From: Ophioceras dolichostomum
Lineage: Eukaryota > Ascomycota > Sordariomycetes > Magnaporthales > Ophioceraceae
DNA length: 59,945 nt
Assembly: GCA_003049485.1 (NCBI GenBank)
Contig: PYST01000240.1
Location: forward strand, 1-59,945
Reading direction: 5' to 3'
In this document: piece by piece, positions 22,595 to 35,242 of the stretch
Layout: every line of letters starts with the position of its first letter
Numbering within the stretch: the first letter of the stretch is position 1
The notes under the pieces: model-generated
Told to the model about the DNA's origin: nothing
Databases searched by the model: none
The model's input: only the letters and a program-made list of their open reading frames with translations
Translations under genes and position numbers: made by a program

Positions 22595-24069
22595 CTTCAG
22601 TCTCAATGTCTAATGTGAAATTCCAACCGATAGTAGGCACGGCTCTCCTTGGTCGTAATGTTAGAGACAGTAGTAGACGGCCTGTCTTTCATAACAGAAC
22701 AGGCATCTTTCGGTGGCAGCTTTCGGTACCTGGGCTATGTTAGTGCGTTCGAACTAGGAGTAGCGATAGCCATGGCAGAGCCAGGTAGCTGTTGGCTTCT
22801 CGTCAGCCCGACGAGCAATGCCAGGGCCGCGCTAGTTCGCATTGTCAGAACAGGGAGCCATATGTGACGACAACGACCGAAGTGGCTGCAAGTGGGACAA
22901 CATGGATCCGTCGATCGGCGTCGCCCATACTGGTATTTGCATGGACTTGCCCTCTCTGATGTGCCATCACACAAGAAATGCCGCACCAGGCCCACCATCG
23001 CAGAAGGCGGGTATGGGTGGGTGTCATTGAGGAGGGAATGGTCAGGGAGGATGACTATGATCCACTACAAATGCCACAGGAGCCATGGGAGCAAGGGAGG
23101 GGTGGGTGTGAAGGGGAGAGGTGCCAAGCTCGAGATGTCCGCTTATCAGATTATCTGATAAAAATCGATAATTGCTCTCGCGCCTTTGACTCCCTGGCCA
23201 GGCAGGCTTAGCCTTGAAGGCGTGAGCAACTTCGACCCACCGTCCTGCCTCAGCCTGCAGGCGTGCATCCGATGCCGGACCCAGAGCGTGGCTCCCGTCC
23301 AGATTAATTTTCTGGCATTTTTCGTCTCTCCAAATTCCCTGCCATAGTCTCCCTAATCAGTGACCCATGCAGAAGGCGAGCCCCGGTCGGGTTCCGTTCA
23401 ACCGTGTAGATGCTGCTACCCTCCATGTCAACCTTACCAGCTCGCAGTTCGTGAGCTGGTTGCTTATGTCAAAGACTGCCTCAAGGTGTAGGTAGAGGAG
23501 GAAGAAGTTCAGCGGGCCGCAGCTGGTGTCATCAGAGATCAAGTTGCCTGGAGGGGATGCTAGTCGTAGACGCAGAGGGACAGTCAGCTGTAGAAGGCCG
23601 GTCCACTTAGAGTAATAGACTTCCCTCCCCCGATTGGACCGCCCTTGCTTCGGTTCTGTAGCATTGTTACCGATACTCTTAGAAAATCAGGGGTGTCTTC
23701 TTCAAGTAAAGATGGAACTGCTTGTATGTAGTCAAAAGACAAGGCTTCCATCCGTGGGTGTCCGGGATGACGCGGTGGCTTACGGCCAACGTGCTAGCTT
23801 CACGTGGGATGCTCCCGAGCTCGTGCTGCGGTGATGTTCATCCAGTATCAACTGCACTCGTATTCTCGTGGTCTCTAACATGCAAGAGTGAATAACAACC
23901 TAGGACAGAAAAACGACGCATAGCATAGGCTCATTCACCTCTCTAGCTTGCGAGGACTTTAGAACCCCCAAATCTAATGATGCTTACTTTACGTCTCCAA
24001 TTCCTCTCTAGACAAAGTCTCTATCTCCGTCACTTCATCCAAAGAGATGCCAAACATACCATCTTTGCC
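22595..24069. other. Intergenic; upstream region of SidI-like gene
   Basis: I see no gene here. It holds a palindromic GATA-type site at 23143-23161. The part from 23200 to 24000 has only short unassigned open frames. Confidence 0.45.
23143..23161. promoter_or_regulatory. Palindromic ATCTGATAA pair upstream of SidI-like gene
   Basis: TTATCAGAT and ATCTGATAA are separated by a single T, making a 19-bp perfect palindrome. It contains two back-to-back copies of the SreA-type motif and lies about 550 bp upstream of the SidI-like start. Confidence 0.72.
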
Positions 24070-24559
24070 ATGCCAGAGGCTAAATACCGTCTAGCTGATG
24101 ATGGGCAGGCCGCTCCTCCCCAAGCCAGCGACGCCGTACGTCCCAAATCAGAACTGCCAACGTCGTCGAGACTGTGGGGGCGGGTACACTATGAGCTCAG
24201 TGCCGTCCTGTAAGCAGAACTTGAACTTGGAGTAGCCCTGTCCGTCATCCCATGACGCGCTCAGTTGGCTGACTGACAGAACATTCAGCATTCACCTCGC
24301 GTCGGCTCTCATGAGACTTGCACTCCTGGTCCGGCTATGGAGATCAGTATCTGGTGCCGAAGACGAACATGTCGACTGCACTCGCCATGCTTCGGTTGCT
24401 GGCTTCCTCATCCTTTGGCTGCCGGCTCTCAAGATCATCATCCTCCCCGCGTTAGTCCACATTGGTGCTGTTGAGGCCGCTAGAAAGTTGGCTCATTCTC
24501 TTCTCAACCTTTTTCGTCTCAGACATTACCGCGAGAAGAGGAGGAGGCGGGCGCTGTGA
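24070..24559 (+). CDS. Small hypothetical membrane protein
   Basis: Exon 1 24070-24209 and exon 2 24280-24559, joined across a 70-nt intron (GTAAGC...CTGAC...CAG), give 139 residues. An in-frame ATG at 23977 would add 31 residues, rich in Arg and poor in acids, that resemble a mitochondrial presequence. Two hydrophobic segments are visible, about VLTFSIHLASALMRLALLV and FLILWLPALKIIILPALV, and the C-terminus is strongly basic (YREKRRRRAL). I do not recognise the family. The clean splice signals and the membrane-type pattern continuing across the junction support a real gene. Confidence 0.5.
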
Positions 24560-25174
24560 TGGCTGCGAGGGGCAAGTGGAATGAATATCAAGGGCGGTTC
24601 AAATATGCAAGAGATACACTCGTCTAGGGCGGAAAAGGCCTGGAGAGACGGATCAATTCAGAGTACAAAAAACCTCGCAGGTTGCATCAGTACATCCGCA
24701 AAACAGTCGGCATAGGAGCCTATGCGCGGTAGGACGGCCATCCCGACTCGGCATCGCAGCCTTTACGAACTGCTGGCTGGCTATGCTGCTTGCTAGCGAA
24801 GCCCCACAAGTTGACGCGAGACCTCCTGGTTCCCTACAGACATGCATCCTTGACGTCCCAGCCTCCCCAGGCTGTCCGTCGGACTGAGGTGAGAGTTCGG
24901 CAGGTCGTGCTGATCGTCTTCGCATATGTCCCGAAACCTCAAGAGCACAACAAGGTCGGCAATGACGTGTCCCGCGCTCACTTGGATTATACGGCGGATC
25001 TCAAGGCCAAGCTATGGCTAGTCGTCCTCCCCGATGCTCTCCCTCGTCGCGAACCGCGGAAGGGGCCCAAGGGATTCGCTTGGCGTACTGGTAGGGGATG
25101 CGTGCTGCGACGTGAAGGGATGAGAGGGACGGGCATTTAGCGACGGGCTCGTCGCATATGGCCATGGCCTCCCC
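24560..25174. other. Intergenic, no gene recognised
   Basis: One plus-strand open frame (24790-25140) crosses this stretch but has no family resemblance and no splice context. I treat the stretch as non-coding. Confidence 0.35.
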
Positions 25175-26262
25175 TCAGCCTCCCTCAGAACGCCGCGTCT
25201 GAAGTGGACAGTCCGTGCTGAACGAATACGGCCCATACTTGCCTAGTACGCTGAGGACCGAGATGCCGAAGCCGACCGTCCTGACGCGAGACCTCATGTG
25301 TGCGGGAATGGCAGGGCCCCTGGACGCCCGAGGTACGCGTAGAGGGCGTTGTGGTCGTGCAAGAAGAACGGCATCTTGCGATCGCAGAAGGTCGAGAGAT
25401 CGTCGTACATCAGGTGACAGACTCGCATAGCGCTCATCGGGCTGGGCTTTGGGCGCGGCGCACTGCCTGTTCTTGTAATCCTCGATGCGCGTGCTGTCGA
25501 TAGGGCAAGGAAAGGGCGCGATGAGCCGGTCCGACCGCTCCACGTTATTCCATGTCGCAAGGCCCAGGATCACGTTGTTGTTGCCGCCGAGGAAGAACAT
25601 CTCCTCGGAGTGCTCATCTGCGTGGAAGGTGCGAGCGGTACGCCAAAGACGGCCAGTCTGGGGCGAGGGGCGGGCTGTTCGGGTCGAGGGTGCCGTCCTC
25701 CACTTTTGCCTCGGCCTCATCATCGTTATCGGCGAAGTCCCAAAGTCGGCCGGGAGGGCGAGACTGCCCTGGAAGACGAGCCACGGCTGGAGCGCGTCAC
25801 TAAAGGCCCCGGGGCAGATCATCTCACCGATCTCCAGGGATAGACGGAAGAATGGGGATTGCAGCCGGCGGTCTGTCTGCATTCACCAGTGGATCAAAGT
25901 GGTACTCTGCCGACAATAGATGGGGGCGGTGACGAGGACGGTGCGTTTGTGATGCAGCTGCTCCGAGTCACTCTCGGCGTAGGTGCCGCTGCTTTCTTTT
26001 TCCTGGTCTAACGGCGCGGTATCGGCTTGCGAATGCCGGACTCCGTCGTGAGTTGGCTCTTGCCTTTCCCGCCTGATCCATGGCCGGAGCCGGAGCTGGA
26101 GTGGGTCTGGCCTATCCCGGCACCGGATGTACCTGGACCGTCTAAGGTTGCCATCATAGTATCTTCGTCGGCATCCATGCGCCCCGACATACTCAGTCGG
26201 ATATCTGCCCAAGGGCAACTATCCGAGTGGTTCAGGTGGCACCTGAATCCCCACACTGACAT
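25175..26262 (-). pseudogene. Degraded gene of unknown family
   Basis: The minus strand has protein-like sequence that moves between frames. An ATG at 26262 begins MSVWGFRCHLNHSDS. A second frame has SPFFRLSLEIGEMICPGAF. Further down HLMYDDLSTFCDRKMPFFLH is in yet another frame. The LSLEIGEMI part resembles the start of fungal F-box-like/2EXR proteins (LPLEIREQIY), but the rest does not decide it. No set of introns I tried joins the frames cleanly, so frameshift decay is the simplest reading. Confidence 0.3.
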
Positions 26263-27071
26263 GACCGATCTGCACAGGTGAGCAGGGAAAAAGAAGAGAG
26301 TGGTGCGCAGAGAGCTGTGCGGTTGACGCCGTCAAGGGGATAAATAGGTATTTCAGATCTAGCTTACCTTCCTAGCCCGCATTCGCAAGAAACTGAGCGC
26401 GGACTGCTACTACATGGATATTGGAGGAGAGGGGACTTAGGATGGATATGGGGAAAGAATTCCAGGCAGAAGAACTCTTTCAAGCCCACTAAGCGGTGTT
26501 CAGGATTCCAACTTCCCTACCATCTACCTACTTCGTAAGGAATGGGCAACGGGCTCCTCGGCCACCCGGCAATACTTGGAATAGAATTCGTGCGAGGCTA
26601 CTTCGTATTCACTCGTATTTTTCGAGTGATGTTTTCCCCCGACCCGGCTGATTCAAGGCGCCGAGCGTGATGTATCTGACATATCTGACATCTGGCGAGA
26701 TCCCCGACGGTGATTACAATTCCATCGGCGGAGTTCAATGGTTCAATTTTGCAACGGGTGAAGCCACCACTCAACCAGTTCGACAACCTTTTTAAAAAGG
26801 CGAATAGCTGTCTGTTTTACATTTTCAGAAATGCTGCCTTTTACCGCCCCTTTCGGAAAACTGCATGCCCGTTCATGTTGACGCCGCACAGGACATCCCA
26901 GCTCGAGAGTGGCCAACCCTCAGCGCACGGTGACGTCAGCTTCAGTACCTGTCAGCTGGGGGGCACAGAAGACTCCAGTCGAGAATTGTTGATGCCCCAC
27001 CTCCTCAGCACAGCATTTGATACAGCCAACAAGTGTTTCAGCACGACTAGCCGCCTGCTATCGCCGAAACG
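26263..27071. other. Intergenic; hydrolase promoter side
   Basis: No gene seen. It contains a short direct repeat of atctgacat near 26676-26694. The right end is the upstream region of the alpha/beta hydrolase. Confidence 0.4.
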
Positions 27072-28665
27072 ATGTCTCCGCGCCTTCACGCTATGCTGCC
27101 GGAGCCGACTTTGACGTTTACCATACCGAGCCTGCACGATGGCACAATACTCAACTGCCGCGTCTACCATCCGTTCAGCCTATCGCCGTCCCCCAAAGCG
27201 CCGCCATGGAAACGCCACTCCGCACTAGTTGCCCACCCCTACGCCCCTCTCGGAGGCAACTGGGATGACCCCATTGTCGATCTGGTCGCGGCGACGCTGT
27301 TGAGAGCGGGCTTCATGGTGGCTACTTTCAACTTCAGGTATGGACTGGACGATACGGGGCGGGATCACAAAATACCTAGCTGAGCAGACAACCTGACGGC
27401 GCACTTTTTCCTTCACTTCTCCTCATATTAGGGGCGCAAGTGGCTCGGCCGGCCGCACATCATGGACAACTAAGGCCGAGCGCGCCGACTACATGTCTGT
27501 CGCGGGCTTCCTGTGCCATTACGCGCACTTCCTCGACCCTTTCCGTCCCAGCACAGCCGTTGCCGCACCTCCCGTAAAGAGTAGGACGCCGCTCGCCGTG
27601 CCCGCGTCGACCCCTCCAGAACCCCTGGCCCAGGGCAGCAGCCATCCCAGAACCCCGGATCCTCCACCACTCCTCGTCCACGGCGGCTACTCCTTTGGCG
27701 CGATGATAACTAGCCAAATACCGTCCCTTTGGACCATTCTCGAGCCCTTCGCCAACCCGAAAACAGGGTCACCTGCTGCGGAGATCCGACTCCGCGCCGA
27801 TCACCTCGCAGGCGTCCAGAACACAGTCCTGGGCAGTGCGCGACGCGCAGCTGAGGCGGAGAGGTGTAGCGGCGGCATCCCGTCGCCCCGAAAGTCTCTG
27901 GGCCTGCGCGTAGGCGGCGACGAGGATCTCACACGTAAGAGTCACGAGTCGCACCGCTCGCTACGCAGGTCGCTGGACGACGCCGAGGACAGGCTCCGCA
28001 AGAGCATGTCTGACCTGCTGGCAAAAACCAAACACCACCAGATACACCGCTCCCCGTCCTCGCCACTGCATGGCCGACGGAGCACCGACGGTCGACCCTC
28101 GGTGACGGACGGCAAGGGAGACTCGCGAGGCAAGAAGCATCACAGCCAGGAGGAGGAAGATGAGGGGAAGACGCACAGAGAGGAGAATGCAGAGGAGCCC
28201 CACCTGCCCCTGCTACCGCAGCCACCCAACCCCAGAGCAGCATATCTCCTCGTTTCGCCGCCGATAGGAATGGCCGCGAATCTCATCTCGCTCTCGTTCC
28301 CGCTCCCTTCCCTCCCGCGGAGGCTAAGCCGTAAATTGTCCATGCCGACGACGGCCGCGGCACCCTCGCCATCTGCCCCTGCTGCCGCGGTAGGCGCGAG
28401 CGCCAGCAGCGAGCTTGACGACGCAGAACGGAAGCTCATAGAGCACCCCACGCTGCTGATGTACGGCGACAACGATATGTTCGTGTCGGCCAAGAAGATG
28501 CGCGACTGGGCGTCGAAACTGCAGAGCCGGCCCGGCTCACTCTTCCGCGCCCACGAGGTGTCCACCGCGGGGCATTTCTGGCAGGAGGGCTCGGCCGAGG
28601 GCGCCGTTATTGATACCCTGCATCACGCCCTCCGGACGTTCTCGGAGAGTCTGGTTAGGGAGTAG
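27072..28665 (+). CDS. Alpha/beta-hydrolase family protein
   Basis: Two exons (27072-27337 and 27432-28665; intron GTATGG...CTGAC...TAG) give 499 residues. The fold is an alpha/beta hydrolase as in the fungal X-Pro dipeptidyl-peptidase-like group. The N-terminal strand region is ALVAHPYAPLGGNWDDP. The nucleophile elbow is HGGYSFG (Ser176). The acid is in LLMYGDNDMFV (Asp435 or Asp437) and the base in STAGHFWQ (His470). Between elbow and acid lies a long insert of about 250 residues, rich in Arg, Ser and Glu and low in complexity, probably disordered. There is no signal peptide, so it is likely cytosolic. The substrate cannot be told from sequence. Confidence 0.85.
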
Positions 28666-31350
28666 CAGAAGAGCTGGCTGGACAGGACCGGGCAGATGAG
28701 CCTTCGCATGGATTTGTCAACTGCCGTAGGTTGACGACACGAGCCAGCAGGAATGCTGACGACGAGCGTCCTCTGGATCCTCAGTCTTAGATCATCATTC
28801 TATCTAGGCATACCAAAAGTCTCCTTGCGATGGGCTTACGGGCTTGCCTGGCCTGTCGCGATTTAAGCCGTAGATCGACTACCTACTAAGATCTCTTTTC
28901 ATCCTTCGCCGATGGCCTAATATTCAACGGCTTTCACGGACTCCAGCACAGTCTCTGCTGTTTTGCGCGTCCTCGTTTTTACCACCTCACCCTTCTTTCT
29001 CAACCCTTCTTTTGTAGTTGGGCTAGACGTATTTGAGCGCAGCAGCCTAGGGCTAAGGCTCGAAGAGAGGATTAGCACGTTTGCGCTTTCTGCCCACCAC
29101 TGCAACGCCAGACGGATGAATGGTTGGCGGCCAAAGGCGCATGCATCGAGGGCAGGACCCGCGTTGGGCGACCGACTGACTGACTACCAAGCCTAGCCAG
29201 GGGTATTTCCGTGCAATAAACGCATGACAACTTGGCCGCCTTTTGCGCATCGCCGACTATCACCCGAAGAGAAATCCAAATATTTGACATGTGAAGGTGG
29301 GATTATATGGACTTGGAGTGGGGGGAAATGTGAGAGATGACAACGAAACCTGCGCAACTGACCGCTCTCCCTGACCCATCGTGTCTTGCTGAAGAGGGAA
29401 GGTTGCCGATGTGTTTTACCTGGCAATTTTCTATCCAACTCGAATGTAGGGCCATTCTCGTACCGTTGGGGTTTTGAAGAGGGCTCGTGTCTGTTCCCCA
29501 TGTCAGGCGAGCAATGTCGTCATCTTCCCCCAGTATGGCTGACTTGAAATACGCAAAACATGAACTTAAAGGGAGGGAAGAGGGACACTAGTCCTATTAA
29601 CTCGAGTTCACAGTTGGTGCCTGTGTCTACGTAAATGATTGGCCGCCGTCAACGGCCATGGGGCTAGGTGCTACCGGCGATAGAATGGTTCCGAAGCCTA
29701 CTTGTATACGTTCCATCCGTCCTCTATCATCAATCTTGCGTGAGCTGACCACTGCAGGGAGAGTCAGACAAGCGATCAATAAGAAAATATCCGATCCGCC
29801 GGCCCTTGGTCTGTCGGTCTGTCGGAATTGTCCCCTATCAGATTTACTATCTAGCCTGTGGTGGAACCTCCAACGACGGTGAGGCGGATAGGCGGAGAGG
29901 CGGAGAGGCGGATTGGGGACAGCGACGAGTCAGTGTAGAATTGCCACGTTTGAAGCCATGCCAAAAGTGACCCTGAATCCCCTCAATCTTTTTCGTCTGC
30001 ATTTAGCATCTGATTCTGGACGGCCGAGCTTGGGGAGGACGACGATGTACCTCAGGTACCTCCTTGGGGTTTTCCCCATTAGGAAACAACCTAGATACGG
30101 GGACAGACTGACGTCTGGTCTGGTGGTAGCACCAGACGTAACCTTCTGCACTCCTCCACGTATGTCCTCGCGAATGGATGGACATGCGGGTATCCCCAGA
30201 ATCCCGATTTCCCGGAAGTTCATCGGACCAACAGAAGACGCAGATTTCCAATCAGCCCCAGCGGAAAGCTGCCAGCTGATCCGGGGATGGTGGGGAAGGT
30301 TGGGCATGGCACGGGGGCTAGCGCGCTGAACCCTCCCACACACCACCACCAATTAATTGCCTCTGCCCGCTTGCTGAACTTAGAAAGGATCGCCTGGGAA
30401 AGATAGTCAGCTGTGCACCGCACCTAGAGCTTGATTTCAATTTTTTTTTTCCTCGCGTGATTTTCGGGTTGGCTTTGCTTTCCTTTTCTTCGCTAGGTAC
30501 CTCTAGGCACGGTTACCGTACAGCTTCGCTTGTGTCGCTTCCCGCAAAACCAATAATAACTCTAGTTTACATGTAACTCTGTGGGAAGAGTGACCAAGCC
30601 CCCCAAGGACAAGGCCATTACGTTGAAATCAGGTAGGCATGCGCAGGTACCTCTACATACCTTGGAGTCATCGAGGGTCACGGCGGCGATTCGGGCCCCG
30701 GTCAGCCTGCTGTGCCGCCCTGCCCTGTTTTTGACGTCGACCGTTGCGTGAGCTGGTGCTGCTGTTGGTGCAGACCTCCGTGCTAGTCATCATCGTCATT
30801 GTGCTCTCGGCGATCAGAGCGGCCACGCGACCCGACCCATCAAAAATACGCCTGCCGCAGCCTCCAGCTCTTCTTTGTTCTGACAACTGCCGTACATCAA
30901 CCAGTGACGACGACAGCCTCTCCCCCTCTCCACGTCGCTTAACTGCCTTCCTGTTCCGTGCGCATTTTACCCCACGAAACGACACGTTCAACATCCCTGA
31001 CAACGCCCCTAAATCTCACATGAAAGCTGGAGCGACAGGTGGAGGCGCTATCAGAGCGGTGAAATCCCCACGCGACTTTGACGATCCTCCCTTTGGAGCG
31101 AACCTGTCACTGTCTCCCACTATTCCCATCCCTAGCCTGGCTTATACATACTCCTACGCTGATAGTTTTAAACGATTCTCACATTACATCTCCCTCTCGG
31201 TTGGACTTCCGGCTTTGCCCCCCCTATACGACGACACGAACCACGAACCACGAACCGCACCAGACTCTCGATCCATGTAATGCCCACACCAGAACCGCCA
31301 ACAACACCAACGCCAGCCCCTTCCCGCTTTCACCCCGCGGCACTGGAGCC
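28666..31350. other. Long intergenic stretch, no gene recognised
   Basis: The stretch is 2.7 kb. Short open frames exist on both strands (for example 29913-30352) but none shows family motifs. It includes a GA-rich near-repeat of aggcggag units at about 29880-29912 and a poly-T tract at about 30440. A long plus-strand frame at 30744-31280 begins at a TTG and probably lies in the leader of the lipase gene. Confidence 0.4.
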
Positions 31351-34300
31351 ATGGCTGTGGACGACATCTTCCTCCTCGTAGGCACTAATGGCGCGCCACC
31401 AGCGCGAAGTTCCTTGGCTCCGTCGTTGAAGAAGATGGCCAACTTTGAGACGCCCGAACGAGCCTGCGCTACAACTCCGTCCCTCTCCTTCTTGCTACAA
31501 AAGACCGCCAAACGGGTGCTATCCTATCGTCCCGGGCTCCAAGCCTCCGCCGCCTGCGCCGATGTCACGAAGTTCTCGGAGCACAGGAGGCAGGTTCTAG
31601 AGCTGCGCATGAGCAATGTATGCATAGACGCCATCCGGGCACTCCAAATACTTAGCCTCCCCACCCCTTTCCTCTCTCACCATGGCGTGTTTCTGTTTCT
31701 GATGCCTGACCCCTGCGATCCCTCTTCATCACACAGGCCGAATCGGTTGCACAATGGGAAGAAGCCGCGCGGGAGCTCGACCAGCTCGAGGGAAACGACG
31801 TATGGAAGGACGACCCAGCGACGGGCGACTACAGCGCCAGCCTGATCGAGTCACGGCTGCGCGAGCTGGACGCCGCCCGGGCTAACTGCGACGTTCGCGA
31901 GATGCTCTTCCTCCTCCGCAACACGCTGTCGCGCGACCTCGGCGGCATGGGCAGCGCCGACCTCTATCGGTACTCGTACACGGGCACGAAGCGGATAATC
32001 GAGCGGTACGTCGAGTCGGCGGTCAAGACGGTCGAGGCCCTCGTGCAGCGGTCGGAGGGCGTGTTGCCGAAAGGGATGCGCCACCAGGACGTGTACGACG
32101 AGCTCGTCGACACGAGGCAGAATTTTGGGAGGAGTGCGTTGATGCTGAGTGGCGGGGCGACCTACGGCATGACCCATATCGGCGTCGTCAAGGCGCTGTT
32201 CCAGGCCAAGCTCCTACCTCGCGTCATATCCGGTGCCTCGGCCGGCTCCATCATCTGCGCCGTGCTGTGCACCAAGACCGACGAGGAAGTGCCTGCAGTG
32301 CTCGAGACTTTTCCGTATGGCGACCTGGCCGTGTTTGAGGAGGCCGACAGCGATGAGACCATCGCCAGCCATATTCGCAAGCTGCTGACCGAGGGCAGCT
32401 GGTCCGACATCAAGCACTTGACCCGCGTGATGCGAGGCCTTCTTGGCGACATCACCTTTCAGGAGGCGTACAACCGCACGCGGAGGATTTGCAACATCAC
32501 CGTCTCCACAGCTTCCATCTTCGAGCTGCCTCGGTTGCTCAACTACTACACTGCCCCCGACGTCATGATATGGTCTGCCGTCGTTGTGTCCTGCTCTGTC
32601 CCCGTCCTGTTTCAGCCCTCCCACCTCCTGGTCAAGGACCCGCTTACAGGCGAACACATCCCATGGAACCCATCGCCCCAACGTTGGATAGACGGCTCTG
32701 TGGACAACGACCTGCCGACCGCCCGGCTGGCCGAGATGTTCTCGGTCAACCACTTCATCGTCTCCCAAGTCAACCCCCACGTCGTCCCCTTCCTAACCCG
32801 GGACGACCGGCCCTTATCGCTCGAGGAGCGTGCCGCCCACGCGTCCAGCGCTCACGGCAGCCACGGCAAGTCGTTCTACTCGACATGCAAAAGCATAGTA
32901 TCGACCGTCACGGTGCTCGCCAAAGACGAGGCTCTCTACCGGCTTAACCTGGCGGCAGAACTGGGCATCTTCTCGAACCTGTTCACCAAGCTCGCCAGCA
33001 TCATGAGCCAGAAGTACTCGGGCGACATCACTATCATTCCGGACATCAACTTCCAGGACCTGCCCCGGATCCTCAAGAACCCGACCACGGACTTCATGCT
33101 GCGGTCCTGCCTGATCGGCGAGAAGGCCACCTGGCCGCAGCTGCGGCGGATCCGCGACCACTGCGCCATCGAGCTGGCCATCGACCGCGCCATCCACGAC
33201 CTGCGCACGCGCGCCGCCTTCAGCCCCAGCCAGGTCAACCTCCGGCGCATGGGCAACTGCGCGATCGCGGGCGAGGTCGGCCAGCCGGTCACGAAGCTGC
33301 ACCACCGCGAGCGGAGGCGGTCCGGGGGCAGCCTGCAGCTGCTGGTGCGCCAGCGGCAGAACAGGGGCGAGTTGGAGCAGATCATGACGGACAACGAGTC
33401 GAGGCTGGATGAAGGGGACGGGGTCGACGACTCGTCCGTAGGGCCGGACTCGTCTTGCCCCTCGGACGACGAGGACGACGAGGGCATGGTGTTGGTGCTG
33501 GGCGGCGCGCGGAAGGGCGGCCCGCGCAGGACGCGGGTTTCGTCGGTGGCGTCGTCGTCGGCGGGATCCTCCCAGACGCATCATCATGGGGCGGGCTCGA
33601 CCAGCGGTGGCGGTGGTGGTGGTGGCGGCCTTCTGAAGCCAGTGCTCCGCCGAGCGACGCGCAGCCATAACGCGCTACCTACCGCTGTGAGGTCGAAGCT
33701 ATCGACTACCATGTGCATCTCGCCCACAGCCTACGACCCCCCGGTGCTTCTGGGCGCAGACAGCCTGGCATCGGACTTCATCCGCGTCGACCGTTCAGCC
33801 TCAACCTCACCGTCACTAGCATCCTTACCGATGTCACGAGCGAGCTCGCAGCCTAGCCCGATCGTCATCCCGGCGGCTAGCACCACAGACATCAACGGGG
33901 ACATCAGCGGGGCTAGGACCGCTGCTGTGTCCACGCCCCGTCTCTCATCGAGCCTACTCATCCTCCCTCCACTACGCTCGCCATCGCAATCGCCATCGCC
34001 ATCGCCTACGACGACAGCAACAACAACAACAACGACCAAAACACTAACACTAGTACCCCAGCCCGCTCCCTCTCCCACTCCCGCTCCCGCTCCCGCGCGG
34101 CTGGAGATCGCCTCCCCGACGGACGAGACCACGCTGGCGGACTCGTCTGTGTTCGACGCCGACGTCGACGACTCGCAGTCCGAAGGGAATAGTGTTTCCG
34201 ATCCGGACTTGGACGGGCGCGCGACGACAACGGCGCCTTCCCCGCCTCTGCCGTCTGGGGAGGAGAAGGAGCAGCAGGAGCAGCAGCAACAGGGGAAGGC

Positions 34301-34439
34301 GAAGGCGAAGGACGAGCAAGATTCACGTTCTTCATCTCAATCTCAACCTCTGCTGCTTGATGGAGAAGTCAGTGTAGGCGAGGGGGTGGAGAACCGAGAT
34401 CCGGTCGATGAGGGAGCGAACGGCTCGCTTTGGGATTGA
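31351..34439 (+). CDS. Patatin-like triacylglycerol lipase (DUF3336 + patatin)
   Basis: Two exons (31351-31617 and 31737-34439; intron GTATGC...CTGAC...CAG) give 989 residues. The N-terminal DUF3336 region (AQWEEAARELDQLEGNDVWK through LLRNTLSRDLGGMG) precedes the patatin domain. The oxyanion loop is SGGATYGMTH, the nucleophile is in VISGASAGS (Ser about residue 257), and the catalytic Asp is in WIDGSVDNDLP (about 408). This architecture is that of the fungal Tgl3/4/5 group, which hydrolyse storage triacylglycerol on lipid droplets and may also have acyltransferase activity. The last ~400 residues are low complexity (Ser, Thr, Pro, Gln, acidic) and likely regulatory or disordered. Confidence 0.92.
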
Positions 34440-35210
34440 CTCGTGGATGGGAAGGTGGGCTCGTCTTCTTCTGGTAGCGAGACTGAGGTTGGTGGCGGTG
34501 GTGGTGGTAGAGTTGGTAATAGCGCCGCTGCTGATGCTGCGGCTGTTGCTGATTCTACGCCGACGAGCGAGAGGAGAACGAGCCCATCTTCCCCCCGCCG
34601 CGACGACGACGACAACGACGACGACGAGGATATTTCCGTCATGGCGGGAAGGATAGCAGGAAGCCGGGGCAGTGGAATCGTCAAGGATGATGAAGGAGAA
34701 GAGGATAGGTCCTTCTGGATGGGGTGGTAGTTTCTTTGGAGGACCTGAGGGAGGGGTATTTCGCATCGCATTATTGGTTCTGTTTTCTTCAAGACTTGCG
34801 CGGATCACTCTGCTGCATCACAGGGGCGGTTTGAGCTAGGAACAGGAGTGGGCAGGGCATTTTGGGTATGGAAGGAGATTATTGCATGCATGCATTCAAA
34901 GGGGAAGAAAGGTGTTCTGCGGTGTGCTCGATCCTGCATTGCGCATAAGGGGGCAAAGGGGATATGGAGGGGAATCCAACATCATCGTCGTCATCAAAAT
35001 TAGCGTTTGATATTATTCTTACAACCTACTGCTTCAGCGCCTTCATAAAAACACCCGCAGCAAAAAGCAATACGGTCTCTCCAAGTATGTCTTAACATCC
35101 GTGTTCTTCCAACCTGTGTTGTTGAAGACCAGTATTCGCCGCCACCCTAGGTACATAGGTGGCCTCTCAACCTGAGTGAGTGTCTGGTATGGGTCCCCCT
35201 CCTGACTCCG

Positions 35211-35242
<32 letters not shown>

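Noticed and set aside
29821..29860. A seventh GATA-type site (ATCTGATAG, minus strand)
   Set aside because: The last base does not match ATCWGATAA, and it is single and far from the siderophore genes.
30744..31280. A 178-codon frame with a hydrophobic start, possibly a membrane protein
   Set aside because: It starts at TTG, has no family motif, and lies in the likely leader of the lipase gene.
32814..33668. Long minus-strand frames under the lipase gene
   Set aside because: Arg/Ala-rich antisense shadows in GC-rich coding DNA; the patatin domain on the plus strand is unambiguous.
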